40,975 bases of DNA from an uncultured Selenomonas sp. (GCA_900552565.1 USAK01000013.1:1-40975); one strand, 5' to 3'. Numbered from the stretch's first letter, positions 8,434-17,225 are shown. Translations and numbers: made by a program. Notes: generated by a model not told the origin, from the letters alone.

Positions 8434-8970
8434 TTATTTTGCCTTGTCAGCCGCGGCTTCCCAGCCGAGCTCCAACGCCTTCATATTCTGTTCTACCGTA
8501 TGCGGCGGCACGCGGTTGGCAACGGCCTTCTTGATGGCCTCAAACGAGACAATGCCCGTGAGGCGCACGAGCGCGCCGAGTGCCACGATATTGGCGAAAA
8601 GCGGTTTGCCGACTTTCTCGATGGCGATTTTCGTAATCGGAATGCGCACGACGTGCGGGAAGTCCGGCACATTCGGCACGAGCTGTTCATCGAGGACGAG
8701 CAGTCCGTCGGGATTGAGGTCCTTGTAGTACTTGTCCGCAGCCTTCTGTGTCATGGCGAGGACAAGGTCCGGCACGAGCACGTGCGGATGATAAATCGGC
8801 GCATCGTCGATGATGACTTCGGACTTCGACGCGCCGCCGCGTGCTTCCGGGCCATACGACTGTGACTGCACGGCCTGTTTGCCTTCGTCGACAGCAGCCG
8901 CAGCTAAGATGATGGCCGCCGTGATGACGCCCTGACCGCCCGAACCGGATAATCTAAGCTGTTTTCTCAT
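8434..8970 (-). CDS. korC: 2-oxoacid:ferredoxin oxidoreductase, gamma subunit
   Basis: The product has 178 residues, the normal size of a separate gamma subunit. It begins with the conserved RLSGSGGQGVITAA and contains QSQSYGPEARGGASKSEV, the family signature. With the alpha, beta and delta subunits it forms an oxygen-sensitive enzyme that converts 2-oxoacids and CoA to acyl-CoA, CO2 and reduced ferredoxin, and that can run in the reductive direction. It overlaps the beta gene by four bases (ATGA). The 2-oxoglutarate type is favoured by the separate four-gene organisation, but branched-chain or other oxoacids cannot be excluded. Confidence 0.88.
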   Translation of the reverse strand: MRKQLRLSGSGGQGVITAAIILAAAAVDEGKQAVQSQSYGPEARGGASKSEVIIDDAPIYHPHVLVPDLVLAMTQKAADKYYKDLNPDGLLVLDEQLVPNVPDFPHVVRIPITKIAIEKVGKPLFANIVALGALVRLTGIVSFEAIKKAVANRVPPHTVEQNMKALELGWEAAADKAK

Positions 8971-9788
8971 TTGTGGGCACCCCCTGCACGTTCGATGACC
9001 TGGTCATATGCGGCATCGTAGTCGATGGCCTGTGCCGTATAGAGACAGCCAATCGGGAATTTCTCAGCGCGTTTTTCTTCCGGCAGCTTGTCCCAGGCCG
9101 CCTTCATGACGGCGTGGTCACGCATCCACTTGAGCATGTCTGCCGGGCTGCCCATGTGGTTCTTGCGGCCAAAGGCCGTCGGGCACTGGACCATGGCTTC
9201 GATGAACGAGAAGCCCTTGTTGTCGAGGCCGTCGGCAATCATGTTTGTCATATGCTGGACATGGAAGGCCGTCGAGCGCGCGACATACGTCGCACCGGCA
9301 GCTTCGGCGAGCCTGCAGGCATCGAAGGTGCGGTCAACGGAGCCGTACGGGGCCGTCGTGGCCTTGGCGCCAATCGGTGTCGTCGGCGAGGCCTGGCCGC
9401 CCGTCATGCCGTAGATATTGTTGTTGAACATGATGACTGTCAGGTCGACATTGCGGCGGCAGCCGTGAATGAAGTGATTGCCGCCGATGGCCGTGCAGTC
9501 GCCATCGCCCGTAATGACGATGACATTGAGGTCAGGATTGGCCAGCTTGATGCCCGTCGCAAACGGGATGGCACGGCCATGCGCCGTGTGCAGCGTATCA
9601 AAGTCCATATAGCCCGACGCTCTTGACGAACAGCCGATGCCCGAGACGATGACCGTGTTGTCCTGCGAAAGACCTTTTTTCTCGACTGCCTGCACGATGG
9701 CTTTCATCGCGATGCCGTTGCCGCAGCCCGGGCACCAGAGATGCGGCAGACGGTTCTGGCGGAAATATTTTTCAAAGCTCCGTTCCAT
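8967..9788 (-). CDS. korB: 2-oxoacid:ferredoxin oxidoreductase, beta subunit (TPP-binding)
   Basis: The product has 273 residues. The N-terminus contains LWCPGCGNG, with a CxxC pair typical of beta subunits. IGCSSR and the thiamine diphosphate motif GDGDCTAIGGNH, followed by NNNIYGMTGGQ, place it in the beta subunit family. I chose the ATG at 9788, which overlaps the korA stop by one base (TGATG) with GGAGG upstream; a GTG one codon earlier is also possible. It is part of the korDABC operon. Confidence 0.92.
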   Translation of the reverse strand: MERSFEKYFRQNRLPHLWCPGCGNGIAMKAIVQAVEKKGLSQDNTVIVSGIGCSSRASGYMDFDTLHTAHGRAIPFATGIKLANPDLNVIVITGDGDCTAIGGNHFIHGCRRNVDLTVIMFNNNIYGMTGGQASPTTPIGAKATTAPYGSVDRTFDACRLAEAAGATYVARSTAFHVQHMTNMIADGLDNKGFSFIEAMVQCPTAFGRKNHMGSPADMLKWMRDHAVMKAAWDKLPEEKRAEKFPIGCLYTAQAIDYDAAYDQVIERAGGAHK

Positions 9789-10930
9789 CACGCATTACCT
9801 CCTGCAATCATATTCTCGATGGCGGAGGTGATGTCCGCCGGTTCAAATGCTTTCATATCATATTTGCCGCAGAGCTTGACTTTGCAGTCGCTGTGGGCCG
9901 CGCGGCGCACTTCGTTGACGACCTGACCGTAGTTGAGCTCGGCCACGAGGATGCCCTTGACCTTCTTGGAAAGCTCGGCAATGGCTTTGTCGGCAAACGG
10001 CCAGATGGTCATGAGGCGCAGCATGCCAACTTTGCGGCCTTTTTTGCGCTCTTCGAGCACGGCTTCATATGCCGTACGGGCCGAGCCGCCAAACGAGACG
10101 ACGGCATAATCGGCATCATCAAGGAAATACGACTCCGTATGGATGATTTCCTCGCCGGCACGCGCGATTTTCTCGTGCAGACGGCGAATAGACTGCTCCG
10201 TGACCTCGGGGCTGCCCGACGGGAAGCCCGTGTCGTCGTGGATGAGGCCCGTCACATGGATGTGATAGCCCTGACCAAAATCAGCGACATTCGGCACGAG
10301 GTCCTCATCCGGTGCATACGGCTCATAGCCCTCGGCGCGCGTCTTTTTCGGCTGGCGGCGCGGATAAACATCGACATGGTCCGGCAGTTCGACATTCTCG
10401 CGCAGATGGCCGATGACCTCATCCATCAGCAGGATGACCGGCGTGCGGAAACGCTCCGCATAGTTGACCGCCATGACCGTGGCATCGAAGGTCTCACGCA
10501 CGCTCCACGGTGCGAGGGCAATCATCGGATGGTCGCCGTGCGTGCCCCAGCGGGCCTGCATGACATCGCCCTGTGACGGCGAGGTTGGCTGCCCCGTTGA
10601 TGGGCCGACGCGCTGTACATCGACGAGCACGCAGGGAATCTCAGCACAGGCGGCATAGCCGATGAGCTCCTGCTTGAGGGAAAAGCCCGGGCCGCTCGTC
10701 GCATCCATGACCTTGCTGCCAGCCAGCGAAGCGCCTAAAATAGCGCCCATGCTCGCAATCTCATCTTCCATCTGCACGAACTTGCCGCCGTGTTTCGGCA
10801 GCAGGCGTGCCATCGTTTCGGCAATTTCCGTGGACGGTGTAATCGGGTAGCCGGCGAAGAAGTTTACGCCGGCCGCGATAGCACCTTCGGCACATGCTTC
10901 ATTGCCCTGCATCAGTCTAGCTTTGCTCAT
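9788..10930 (-). CDS. korA: 2-oxoacid:ferredoxin oxidoreductase, alpha subunit
   Basis: The product has 380 residues. It contains the pyrimidine-binding domain start (GNEACAEGAIAAGVNFFAGYPITPSTEIAE) and the sequence ATSGPGFSLKQE, both typical of the 2-oxoglutarate-type alpha subunit. Further on come LMDEVIGHLRE and a C-terminal domain near 265-375. It overlaps the ferredoxin-like korD by four bases and has GGAGG 7 bases before the ATG. It is the catalytic partner of the beta subunit. Confidence 0.92.
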   Translation of the reverse strand: MSKARLMQGNEACAEGAIAAGVNFFAGYPITPSTEIAETMARLLPKHGGKFVQMEDEIASMGAILGASLAGSKVMDATSGPGFSLKQELIGYAACAEIPCVLVDVQRVGPSTGQPTSPSQGDVMQARWGTHGDHPMIALAPWSVRETFDATVMAVNYAERFRTPVILLMDEVIGHLRENVELPDHVDVYPRRQPKKTRAEGYEPYAPDEDLVPNVADFGQGYHIHVTGLIHDDTGFPSGSPEVTEQSIRRLHEKIARAGEEIIHTESYFLDDADYAVVSFGGSARTAYEAVLEERKKGRKVGMLRLMTIWPFADKAIAELSKKVKGILVAELNYGQVVNEVRRAAHSDCKVKLCGKYDMKAFEPADITSAIENMIAGGNA

Positions 10931-11133
10931 TGTGCTGCCTCCTTGACTTTATCCACAAAAATCGCATAATCCGGGCAGCGCAGCTCACACTGACCGCAGC
11001 CAATGCAGGCCTCGCCGTTGACAACCTGTATCTTGCCAAGTTCGCTGACAGCCAGCACGGATTTGGGGCAAAAAGCCGCGCAGATGCCGCAGCCCTTGCA
11101 GCGCACCGTCTTGATGGTGATCTCTGACTTCAT
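10927..11133 (-). CDS. korD: 2-oxoacid:ferredoxin oxidoreductase, delta subunit (2x[4Fe-4S] ferredoxin)
   Basis: The product has 68 residues with two cluster motifs, CKGCGICAAFCPK and CIGCGQCELRCPD, each of CxxCxxCxxxCP form, binding two [4Fe-4S] clusters that pass electrons from the TPP centre to free ferredoxin. I chose the ATG at 11133 because AGGAGGG lies 7 bases upstream; a longer frame to 11178 lacks a comparable site. It is the first gene of the operon, and all four genes overlap, which suggests tight stoichiometric translation. Confidence 0.9.
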   Translation of the reverse strand: MKSEITIKTVRCKGCGICAAFCPKSVLAVSELGKIQVVNGEACIGCGQCELRCPDYAIFVDKVKEAAQ

Positions 11134-11219
11134 GATATTCCCTCCTGAAGATGACACAGTCTCATATGAATAATGCATAGTAAGTATGTTTATTGCGCCA
11201 TATACTTTTACATCATAGC

Positions 11220-11253
11220 AGATAATTATCTAAAAATCCAGTGATATTGTAAA
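11220..11253 (-). promoter_or_regulatory. Promoter of korDABC with a palindrome over the -10 box
   Basis: On the minus strand there is TTTACA (11253-11248), a 17-base spacer and GATAAT (11230-11225). The -10 box lies inside a perfect 12-base palindrome, AGATAATTATCT (11220-11231), which could be a repressor site. The promoter match is good; the operator role is inferred from symmetry alone. Confidence 0.5.
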
Positions 11254-11322
11254 TTTATAAATGTATACAATGCAAAGATGTACAAAATCTATTTTCTCCT
11301 GCCAATCCCAAAGATTGTTTTC

Positions 11323-11350
11323 CTCATGTCTTCCTTCTCATGTCTTCCTT
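11323..11350. repeat. 14-base tandem direct repeat
   Basis: CTCATGTCTTCCTT occurs twice in immediate succession (11323-11336 and 11337-11350). It lies in the 369-base gap between korD and the alcohol dehydrogenase gene, which otherwise holds only promoter elements and AT-rich sequence. Confidence 0.8.
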
Positions 11351-11393
11351 ATATGGAAGAGTTCGTCACCAAAAGACATTTCCCTGCCATGAG

Positions 11394-11444
11394 TTTTGAC
11401 GGTCAAAAATAAAAGCAGGATTTTCTCCTAGCCGCCGCTAATAT
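11394..11444 (+). promoter_or_regulatory. Palindrome and weak promoter of the alcohol dehydrogenase gene
   Basis: TTTTGACGGTCAAAA (11394-11408) is a perfect 15-base inverted repeat. A possible -10 box, TAATAT, is at 11439-11444 without a good -35 box. The palindrome centre would lie about 50 bases before the transcription start, a position typical of activator sites. The regulator is unknown. Confidence 0.4.
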
Positions 11445-11502
11445 AAAAGATACAACGAATCCCGCAATCATCTTTGCTTTTATTCTGACAGGAGGAAATC
11501 GT

Positions 11503-12690
11503 ATGCAGAGTTTTAATTTCAAGCTGCCGACAGAAATCATCTTCGGCCGCCATGCCGAGGACCGCGTCGCTGAAAAACTGCGTGAGTACGGTGCCAGCCG
11601 CATCTTCATCGTCTACGGCGGCGGCAGTGTCGTCAGAAGCGGCCTGCTTTCCCGCATCGAATGCCAACTGACTTCAAACGGTCTGGCGTTTCAGGTGCTC
11701 GGCGGCGTACAGCCGAATCCGCGCGTCGCACTCGTGCGCGAGGGCATCCGCGCGGCCATTTCGTTCAAAGCCAACTTCATCCTCGCCGTCGGCGGCGGCA
11801 GCGTCATTGACTCGGCCAAGGCCATTGCCCACGGCACGGCAAATCCCGGCACGGATATCTGGGATTTCTGGAGCGGCCGTGCGGAGCTCAAAAAGACCAT
11901 GCCGTTCGGCTCCGTGCTGACGCTGGCCGCAGCCGGCAGCGAGACGAGCGACTCCGCCGTACTGACCAATGAGGATACCATGCGCAAGGTCGGCCTCAGC
12001 AGTCCGCTCAACCGCCCTGTTCTCGCCTTCATGAATCCGGAGCTCACCTACACGGTGCCGAAAAAACAGCTCGTCTGCGGTATCGCTGACATCCTCATGC
12101 ATACGCTGGAGCGCTATTTCAGCTGCGATAAAGAGGAAAACGCCTTCACCGACCGCGTGGCCGAATCCCTCATCAAGACCGTCATGGAAGCTTTGCACGT
12201 GGCCATCAAGAATCAGCAGGACTACGATGCCATGAGTGAAATCATGTGGTGCAGCAGCGTCTCCCACTCCGACTTCACGGGACTTGGCCGCCGCAAAGAC
12301 TTCTCCGTCCACAAGCTCGGCCATGAGCTCAGCGCCCGCTTCGATGCCACACATGGCGCTTCCCTGACGGCCCTCTGGGGCTCGTGGGCCAAATATGTCT
12401 ACAAAGACGATATCGCCCGCTTTGCCAAATTCGCCGAACGCGTCTTCGGCATCACGGACGGCACTGACGAAGAACGCGCCCGCCTCGGCATCGAGATGAT
12501 GGTCACGTATTTCCAGAACCTCGGCCTGCCGACCTGCCTGCCGGAACTCCTTGATACGAAGCTCAATGACAGCGAACTCTACAGCCTTGCCGACCTTGCA
12601 ACGAATGGCGACAAAAAGAAACTCGGCACGTTCCACCCATTGACGCGCAAAGACGTGCTTGCCATCTACAAACTGGCCAATGTCAAATAA
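11503..12690 (+). CDS. Iron-containing alcohol dehydrogenase (YqhD/butanol dehydrogenase type)
   Basis: The product has 395 residues, normal for group III alcohol dehydrogenases. The nucleotide-binding motif GGGSVIDSAK is at 97-106. The metal ligands by family pattern are Asp196, His200, His270 and His284, the last three in ADILMHTLERYF and HKLGHELSARFDATH. The spacing matches YqhD, which reduces short aldehydes with NADPH; cofactor preference is not certain. A strong ribosome site (AGGAGG) lies 7 bases before the ATG. Placement next to the ferredoxin oxidoreductase operon, divergently transcribed, suggests a role in disposal of reducing power or aldehyde detoxification. Confidence 0.92.
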   Translation: MQSFNFKLPTEIIFGRHAEDRVAEKLREYGASRIFIVYGGGSVVRSGLLSRIECQLTSNGLAFQVLGGVQPNPRVALVREGIRAAISFKANFILAVGGGSVIDSAKAIAHGTANPGTDIWDFWSGRAELKKTMPFGSVLTLAAAGSETSDSAVLTNEDTMRKVGLSSPLNRPVLAFMNPELTYTVPKKQLVCGIADILMHTLERYFSCDKEENAFTDRVAESLIKTVMEALHVAIKNQQDYDAMSEIMWCSSVSHSDFTGLGRRKDFSVHKLGHELSARFDATHGASLTALWGSWAKYVYKDDIARFAKFAERVFGITDGTDEERARLGIEMMVTYFQNLGLPTCLPELLDTKLNDSELYSLADLATNGDKKKLGTFHPLTRKDVLAIYKLANVK

Positions 12691-12714
12691 GGAATAAAAC
12701 TAAAAAAGGCGCAC

Positions 12715-12752
12715 GAAAAAGCCACGCTCCAGAAATGAAGCGTGGCTTTCTT
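12715..12752. terminator. Bidirectional intrinsic terminator
   Basis: A perfect 11-base stem (12718-12728 with 12739-12749) has T-rich flanks in both directions. It can serve both the alcohol dehydrogenase gene and cstA. Confidence 0.88.
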
Positions 12753-12791
12753 TATGACTTAGGGGTTATCAAGCAAATGTGCAGAACTGCA

Positions 12792-14468
12792 TTATTTGCC
12801 AAGTGCAGCCTGACCTTTGTCGAGAAGTTCTTTGCCGCAGTGTTTGACGACGAGGCAGGCCAGAATCATCAAAGCGATGGCAATGACGAGCTGCAGGCCG
12901 TCAACACCGATGAGGAATTTGCCAGCCATGAGCTTCGTGATGCCGCCATAGACGCTCATGACGAGGGCCGTCATCGTAACGATGAACATGAAGACCATCG
13001 GCACGTAGAGCATCCAGCCCTTGCGGTTCGTCATCTTGAGGAAGACGGCGAGGGAAATCAGAACGAGGGCCGACAGCAGCTGATTGGCTGCGCCGAACAG
13101 CGGCCAGATATTCATATAGCCGGCAAGGCAGAGACCATAGGCAAAGACGAGCGTGAGAATCGTGGAGAAATATTTGCCCATGAGGAATTTCTGCGTGCTG
13201 GTCAGCTCAACGCCGTCGCTCGGCTTAACCATTTCCTGGAAGGACATGCGGCCGATGCGGGCAACAGAGTCAATCGTCGTCATGCCGAGGGCCGAAACGC
13301 ACATCGTGATGAAGCAGGCCGAGAAACCAGCCGGCAGGCCGAAGATGTTCGTGAAGAAGCCACTGATGCCTTTCGCGAAAATCTGGAACGGCGTGCCCTG
13401 TGCCATGACGCCGTTCGAAGCGGCAGCGCAGGCAATCGCAAGGGCGACAACGCCGAGCATGCATTCGCAGAGCATAGCGCCGTAGCCTACTGGCAGCATA
13501 TCTTTTTCATTCGAGATAGCCTTCGAGGACGTACCCGAAGAAACGAGGCTGTGGAAACCAGAGACAGCGCCGCAGGCAATCGTGATAAAGAGGATTGGGA
13601 ACAGCGGTTTGCCGCTGACTTCAAAACCGACAAACGCCGGCATATTGACGGACGGATTAGCGGCGAGGACGCCGATGACGCCGCCGGCAACCATGCCGAG
13701 CAGCAGGAACGAGCTCAGGTAATCACGCGGCTCCATGAGCAGCCACATCGGCAAAACTGCCGCGATGAAGCAGTAGCCAAAGACGATATAACGCCAAGTC
13801 GGCACATCGAAGTACAGCGGGAACTGCATGCCGACCGCAAACATAGCAACAACGAGGACAACAGCAACGATGAACTTGAAAACGCCCGATGGCTTAACCT
13901 TGCTGATGAAAATACCAAAGCCCATGGCGACGAAGATGTAGAGCATCGAAATCGTCGCAGCCTGTGCGCCCGGCGTGTTGAGCGTACCGTTCGGGCCAAA
14001 GCCGTTGAACGTCTTAGCGATGATATCAGCGAACGCAGCGATGACGAGCAGCGTAAACAGCCAGCTGAACAGCAGGAACAGGCGGCGGCCCGTGCGGCCG
14101 ACATACTGCTCAATCAGAAGGCCCATCGATTTGCCTTCGTTCTTGACCGAAGCATAGAGTGCCGTGAAATCCTGTACAGCGCCGAAGAAAGCACCGCCAA
14201 TCAGGATCCAGAGGAAGGCCGGCAGCCAGCCGAACATGGCAGCGATGATTGGGCCGGTGACAGGGCCTGCACCCGTGATGGACGAGAACTGATGAGCAAA
14301 TACCGTGAAGCGCGAGGCCGGCGCGTAATCCTGACCATCGTTCTTGCGCACAGCCGGTGTCGGCGCCTTGGGGTCGATGCCCCACGTTTTGGCCAGCCAG
14401 CGGCCGTAGAATAAGTATGCACAGGCAAACCAGACCAGTGCGATACCGACAAGCATTAATCCTGTCAT
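12792..14468 (-). CDS. cstA: Carbon starvation protein CstA family transporter
   Basis: The product has 558 residues, shorter than the roughly 700-residue Escherichia form but usual for Firmicutes members. It is highly hydrophobic with more than a dozen membrane helices. Family segments include FAHQFSSITGAGPVTGPIIAAMFGWLPAFLWILIG and VSSGTSSKAISNEKDMLPVGYG (the longer ones given as landmarks within 55-115 and 310-335). CstA-family proteins take up peptides or pyruvate and are induced under nutrient limitation. Upstream lies a separate promoter and a leader with an intrinsic terminator, so expression probably depends on antitermination or read-through. Confidence 0.93.
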   Translation of the reverse strand: MTGLMLVGIALVWFACAYLFYGRWLAKTWGIDPKAPTPAVRKNDGQDYAPASRFTVFAHQFSSITGAGPVTGPIIAAMFGWLPAFLWILIGGAFFGAVQDFTALYASVKNEGKSMGLLIEQYVGRTGRRLFLLFSWLFTLLVIAAFADIIAKTFNGFGPNGTLNTPGAQAATISMLYIFVAMGFGIFISKVKPSGVFKFIVAVVLVVAMFAVGMQFPLYFDVPTWRYIVFGYCFIAAVLPMWLLMEPRDYLSSFLLLGMVAGGVIGVLAANPSVNMPAFVGFEVSGKPLFPILFITIACGAVSGFHSLVSSGTSSKAISNEKDMLPVGYGAMLCECMLGVVALAIACAAASNGVMAQGTPFQIFAKGISGFFTNIFGLPAGFSACFITMCVSALGMTTIDSVARIGRMSFQEMVKPSDGVELTSTQKFLMGKYFSTILTLVFAYGLCLAGYMNIWPLFGAANQLLSALVLISLAVFLKMTNRKGWMLYVPMVFMFIVTMTALVMSVYGGITKLMAGKFLIGVDGLQLVIAIALMILACLVVKHCGKELLDKGQAALGK

Positions 14469-14509
14469 ATGAATCCTTCTTTCTTACTCTTACCCAAAGA
14501 GAAACGATA

Positions 14510-14557
14510 CATAAAAAATAAATCCTGACGCACAACGTTCGCAGTCAGGATTTATTT
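14510..14557 (-). terminator. Strong intrinsic terminator in the cstA leader
   Basis: On the minus strand a perfect 14-base stem (14557-14544 with 14529-14516) is followed by a T-rich run. It lies 48 bases before the cstA start codon and downstream of a consensus promoter, so it should block cstA unless a switch is present. It might alternatively end a short RNA or the upstream oxidoreductase transcript. Confidence 0.85.
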
Positions 14558-14627
14558 ATCTTCTGGTACGATACAAACCAGTCGATAACATCCCCCGCTC
14601 CGTTGCGACGGACACTTAATGGATAGT
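14510..14627 (-). promoter_or_regulatory. Candidate attenuator/riboswitch leader of cstA
   Basis: The predicted transcript starts near 14625 and runs about 115 bases to the terminator. It can fold ACAAAC with GUUUGU, UAUCC with GGAUG, and UCCGU-CGCA-ACGGA as nested helices. A competing hairpin, CUGGU with ACCAG, reuses the GUUUGU strand, so two exclusive folds are possible just before the terminator. I could not match it to a riboswitch class that I know. It could also be an independent small RNA. Confidence 0.5.
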
Positions 14628-14631
14628 TTGT

Positions 14632-14660
14632 ATCTTAGCACTAGATTATATAGTTGTCAA
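14632..14660 (-). promoter_or_regulatory. Promoter of the cstA leader
   Basis: On the minus strand there is TTGACA (14660-14655), a 17-base spacer and TAAGAT (14637-14632). It is a strong vegetative match and lies about 165 bases upstream of the cstA start codon. Confidence 0.8.
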
Positions 14661-14715
14661 CTTGTAAAGTAAAGAAATACATTTCAGAATATTTTTACAT
14701 TCTGAATCAATCGCG

Positions 14716-15810
14716 TCAGGACTGGGCTGCGGCCTTTTTCTGACGGGCGCGTTCTTTCTTCCAAATCCAGATGCAGCGGATGCCCGGATGCATATGCGGA
14801 AGCACAAAACAGCGGCTGCAGGAGACGCAGATGGATTTGCCGCCGCCAGCCAGGGCCTTCTTGACAAAGTCGGGCTCGGCAATCAGCGCGCGTCCCAAAG
14901 AAACACAGTCAATGCCCGAAGACACGACTTTTTCCATATCTTCAAGCGAGCGCACACCGCCGACCAGGCTCAGCGGCATATCGGGAACTTCCTTTTTCAG
15001 GCGCAGAATCTGCGGCAGGTAGTAAAGCGTGGCCGTTTTCGGCTGATTGATAAAGTCCGCACCGGAAAATTCCACGAGCTCGACGCCGATTTCCTTGGCA
15101 CGGTGCAGGAGATAGACCATATCTTCATGATAGCCCTCAGCATCATCGGCCTTCGTGTCAACATTGACTTTGAGCAGCACGGGGAAGTCTTCGCCGCAGG
15201 CTGCCTTGATGCCGCGGACAATCTCCTCCGTCATGCGGAAGCGGTTCTCGATGCTGCCGCCGTATTCATCCGTGCGCTGATTGAACAGCGGGTCGATGAA
15301 GCGCGACAGAAGGTATGAGTGCGCCGCATGGAGCTGGACGCCGTCACAGCCCGCATCTTTGACGCGTTTGGCCGCATCAATGAAGCATTCCTCGATATGA
15401 TGAATCTCTTCCACCGTCAGTTCACGTGCATGACGCTCTTTTTTAAGCGGACGAGCCACGACATCGACGAGGTCATCATTGTCGATGGCACGTGGGCCGG
15501 CATGATTGAGCTGCGGGATAAAGCGCACATCATAGGCATGGACAAGTTCTGCGGCCCTGCGGAACTGCGCGGTAAAAATATCCGCGTAAATATTGACCTG
15601 CTCCGGATTGGCACGGCCGAGAGGGTCGACACAGCAGTGCCCCGTGATGATTGTGCCCACGCCGTTCTTGGCGAGCGTTTCATACATGTCATACTCGGCA
15701 TCGGTCATGCAGCCGTCTGTATCAGCAAGAAAACTATGCACGGCAGAACGAATGATGCGGTTCTTAAGGGAAAGGTGCTGCAGCTGCAGCGGCTTTTCGA
15801 TGATGCTCAT
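14716..15810 (-). CDS. NADH:flavin oxidoreductase, old yellow enzyme family, single-domain
   Basis: The product has 364 residues and covers the FMN-binding TIM barrel of the old yellow enzyme family. Visible landmarks are LKNRIIRSA at the start, QLNHAGPRA, the catalytic-type LHAAHSYLLSRFIDP followed by NQRTDEYGGSIENR, and GGVRS...SLGRALIAEPDFVKKA. Near the C-terminus, CVSCSRCF and a later Cys in PGIRC resemble the iron-sulfur ligands of 2,4-dienoyl-CoA-reductase-type relatives, but the second FAD/NAD domain is absent. The enzyme probably reduces activated double bonds; the substrate is unknown. The gene has an AGGAGAG ribosome site and lies between murA and cstA as a separate unit. Confidence 0.88.
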   Translation of the reverse strand: MSIIEKPLQLQHLSLKNRIIRSAVHSFLADTDGCMTDAEYDMYETLAKNGVGTIITGHCCVDPLGRANPEQVNIYADIFTAQFRRAAELVHAYDVRFIPQLNHAGPRAIDNDDLVDVVARPLKKERHARELTVEEIHHIEECFIDAAKRVKDAGCDGVQLHAAHSYLLSRFIDPLFNQRTDEYGGSIENRFRMTEEIVRGIKAACGEDFPVLLKVNVDTKADDAEGYHEDMVYLLHRAKEIGVELVEFSGADFINQPKTATLYYLPQILRLKKEVPDMPLSLVGGVRSLEDMEKVVSSGIDCVSLGRALIAEPDFVKKALAGGGKSICVSCSRCFVLPHMHPGIRCIWIWKKERARQKKAAAQS

Positions 15811-15879
15811 GATTTCAAATTCTCTCCTATTCTCTACACATTTCTTTTGTTTCCTTCTATTATATTGTATGAGTCCAAA

Positions 15880-15922
15880 ATAAAAATAAAATAAAAGGGC
15901 TGTCGTATGTCAACAGCCTTTT
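15880..15922 (-). terminator. Intrinsic terminator after murA
   Basis: On the minus strand the stem AAAAGGCTGT with ACAGCCCTTTT (15922-15913 with 15903-15893) is followed by a long T-rich tract down to about 15876. Confidence 0.8.
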
Positions 15923-15936
15923 ATAGCAAATTATAC

Positions 15937-17202
15937 TCACTTATCGACGCGGCAGATATCTGCCCCGAGACCGACGAGTTTTTCGACGAGGTTGTCATAG
16001 CCGCGGTCAATATGATGGATGTAGCCGACCTGCGTCTCACCTTCGGCGACGAGACCAGCCAGCACCATCGCAGCGCCGGCACGCAGGTCCGTAGCCTTGA
16101 CCTGGCAGCCATAGAGCTTTTCGACGCCTTCGACGATGGACGTACGGCCATCGATCTTGATTTTTGCGCCCATGCGTTTGAGCTCATCAACGTGCATGAA
16201 ACGATTCTCAAAGACCGTCTCCGTCACGATGCCCGTACCCTCAGAAATGGCCATCATCGCCATGAACTGAGCCTGCATATCCGTCGGGAAGCCCGGATAC
16301 GGCATCGTCTTGATGTCGACCGACTTCGTGCGGTGGTCGCACGTCACGCGGATGCCATTGACATCTTCTTCAATCGTCACGCCGGCTTCCTTGAGCTTGG
16401 CAATGACCGGTTTCAGATGCTCGCTGATGGCATTCTCGATGTAGACATCGCCGCGGGTCATCGCCGCAGCAACCATGTACGTACCGGCTTCGATGCGGTC
16501 CGGGATAATCGTGTAGTCGCGGCCCGTGAGCTTCGGCACGCCTTCAATCTTAATGACATTCGTGCCGGCACCGCGGATTTTCGCGCCCATGACATTGAGG
16601 TAGTTCGCAAGGTCCACGATTTCAGGCTCCTGCGCCGGATTCTCGAGCACCGTCTGTCCCTCGGCCATCGAAGCAGCCATGATGATGTTCTCCGTCGCTC
16701 CGACACTCGGGAAATCGAGATAAATCTTAGCGCCCTTGAGGCCTTCCGGAGCTGCGGCTTCAATGAAGCCGTGGCCGACGCGGATTTTCGCGCCGAGTGC
16801 CTCAAAGCCCTTGAGATGGAGGTCGATGGGACGCGTGCCGATAGCGCAGCCGCCCGGCAGGGAAATCTTGGCCTGTCCGCAGCGTGCGAGCAGCGGTCCC
16901 ATAATCAGGAAAGATGCACGCATCTTGCGCACGAGGTCATATGGCGCTTCACAGCTGCCGATGACCGTGCTGTCCACCAAAAGCTGATGTTTTTCTTTAT
17001 TGAATTCGGCCTTGACGCCAAGTTTCTGCAGGACTTCGGTAATCGTATGCACATCCTCAAGTGCCGGAACCTCATCGAGCAGACTCGGCGTGTCCTGTCC
17101 CAGAAGAGTCGCCGCGATAATCGGCAAAACCGCATTCTTCGCCCCGCTGATCTTGACGCGACCCTGCAGCCGGCGTCCGCCATGTATAACCAACTTTTCC
17201 AT
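15937..17202 (-). CDS. murA: UDP-N-acetylglucosamine 1-carboxyvinyltransferase
   Basis: The product has 421 residues, the standard MurA length. It catalyses the first committed step of peptidoglycan synthesis, transfer of enolpyruvate from phosphoenolpyruvate to UDP-GlcNAc, in the cytoplasm. The conserved Lys-Asn pair is at residues 22-23 (SGAKNA). The active-site cysteine attacked by fosfomycin is Cys119 in [11 protein letters not shown] promoter lies in the short gap before the gene. The gene sits among other envelope genes, including the S55-like protein and mreB. Confidence 0.97.
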   Translation of the reverse strand: MEKLVIHGGRRLQGRVKISGAKNAVLPIIAATLLGQDTPSLLDEVPALEDVHTITEVLQKLGVKAEFNKEKHQLLVDSTVIGSCEAPYDLVRKMRASFLIMGPLLARCGQAKISLPGGCAIGTRPIDLHLKGFEALGAKIRVGHGFIEAAAPEGLKGAKIYLDFPSVGATENIIMAASMAEGQTVLENPAQEPEIVDLANYLNVMGAKIRGAGTNVIKIEGVPKLTGRDYTIIPDRIEAGTYMVAAAMTRGDVYIENAISEHLKPVIAKLKEAGVTIEEDVNGIRVTCDHRTKSVDIKTMPYPGFPTDMQAQFMAMMAISEGTGIVTETVFENRFMHVDELKRMGAKIKIDGRTSIVEGVEKLYGCQVKATDLRAGAAMVLAGLVAEGETQVGYIHHIDRGYDNLVEKLVGLGADICRVDK

Positions 17203-17225
17203 TTAAGTCCTTTTTCCTCCCATAG

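Noticed and set aside
12735..14414. A 559-codon plus-strand open frame opposite cstA
   Set aside because: It is the shadow of a clear membrane protein gene and has a very polar, repetitive composition.
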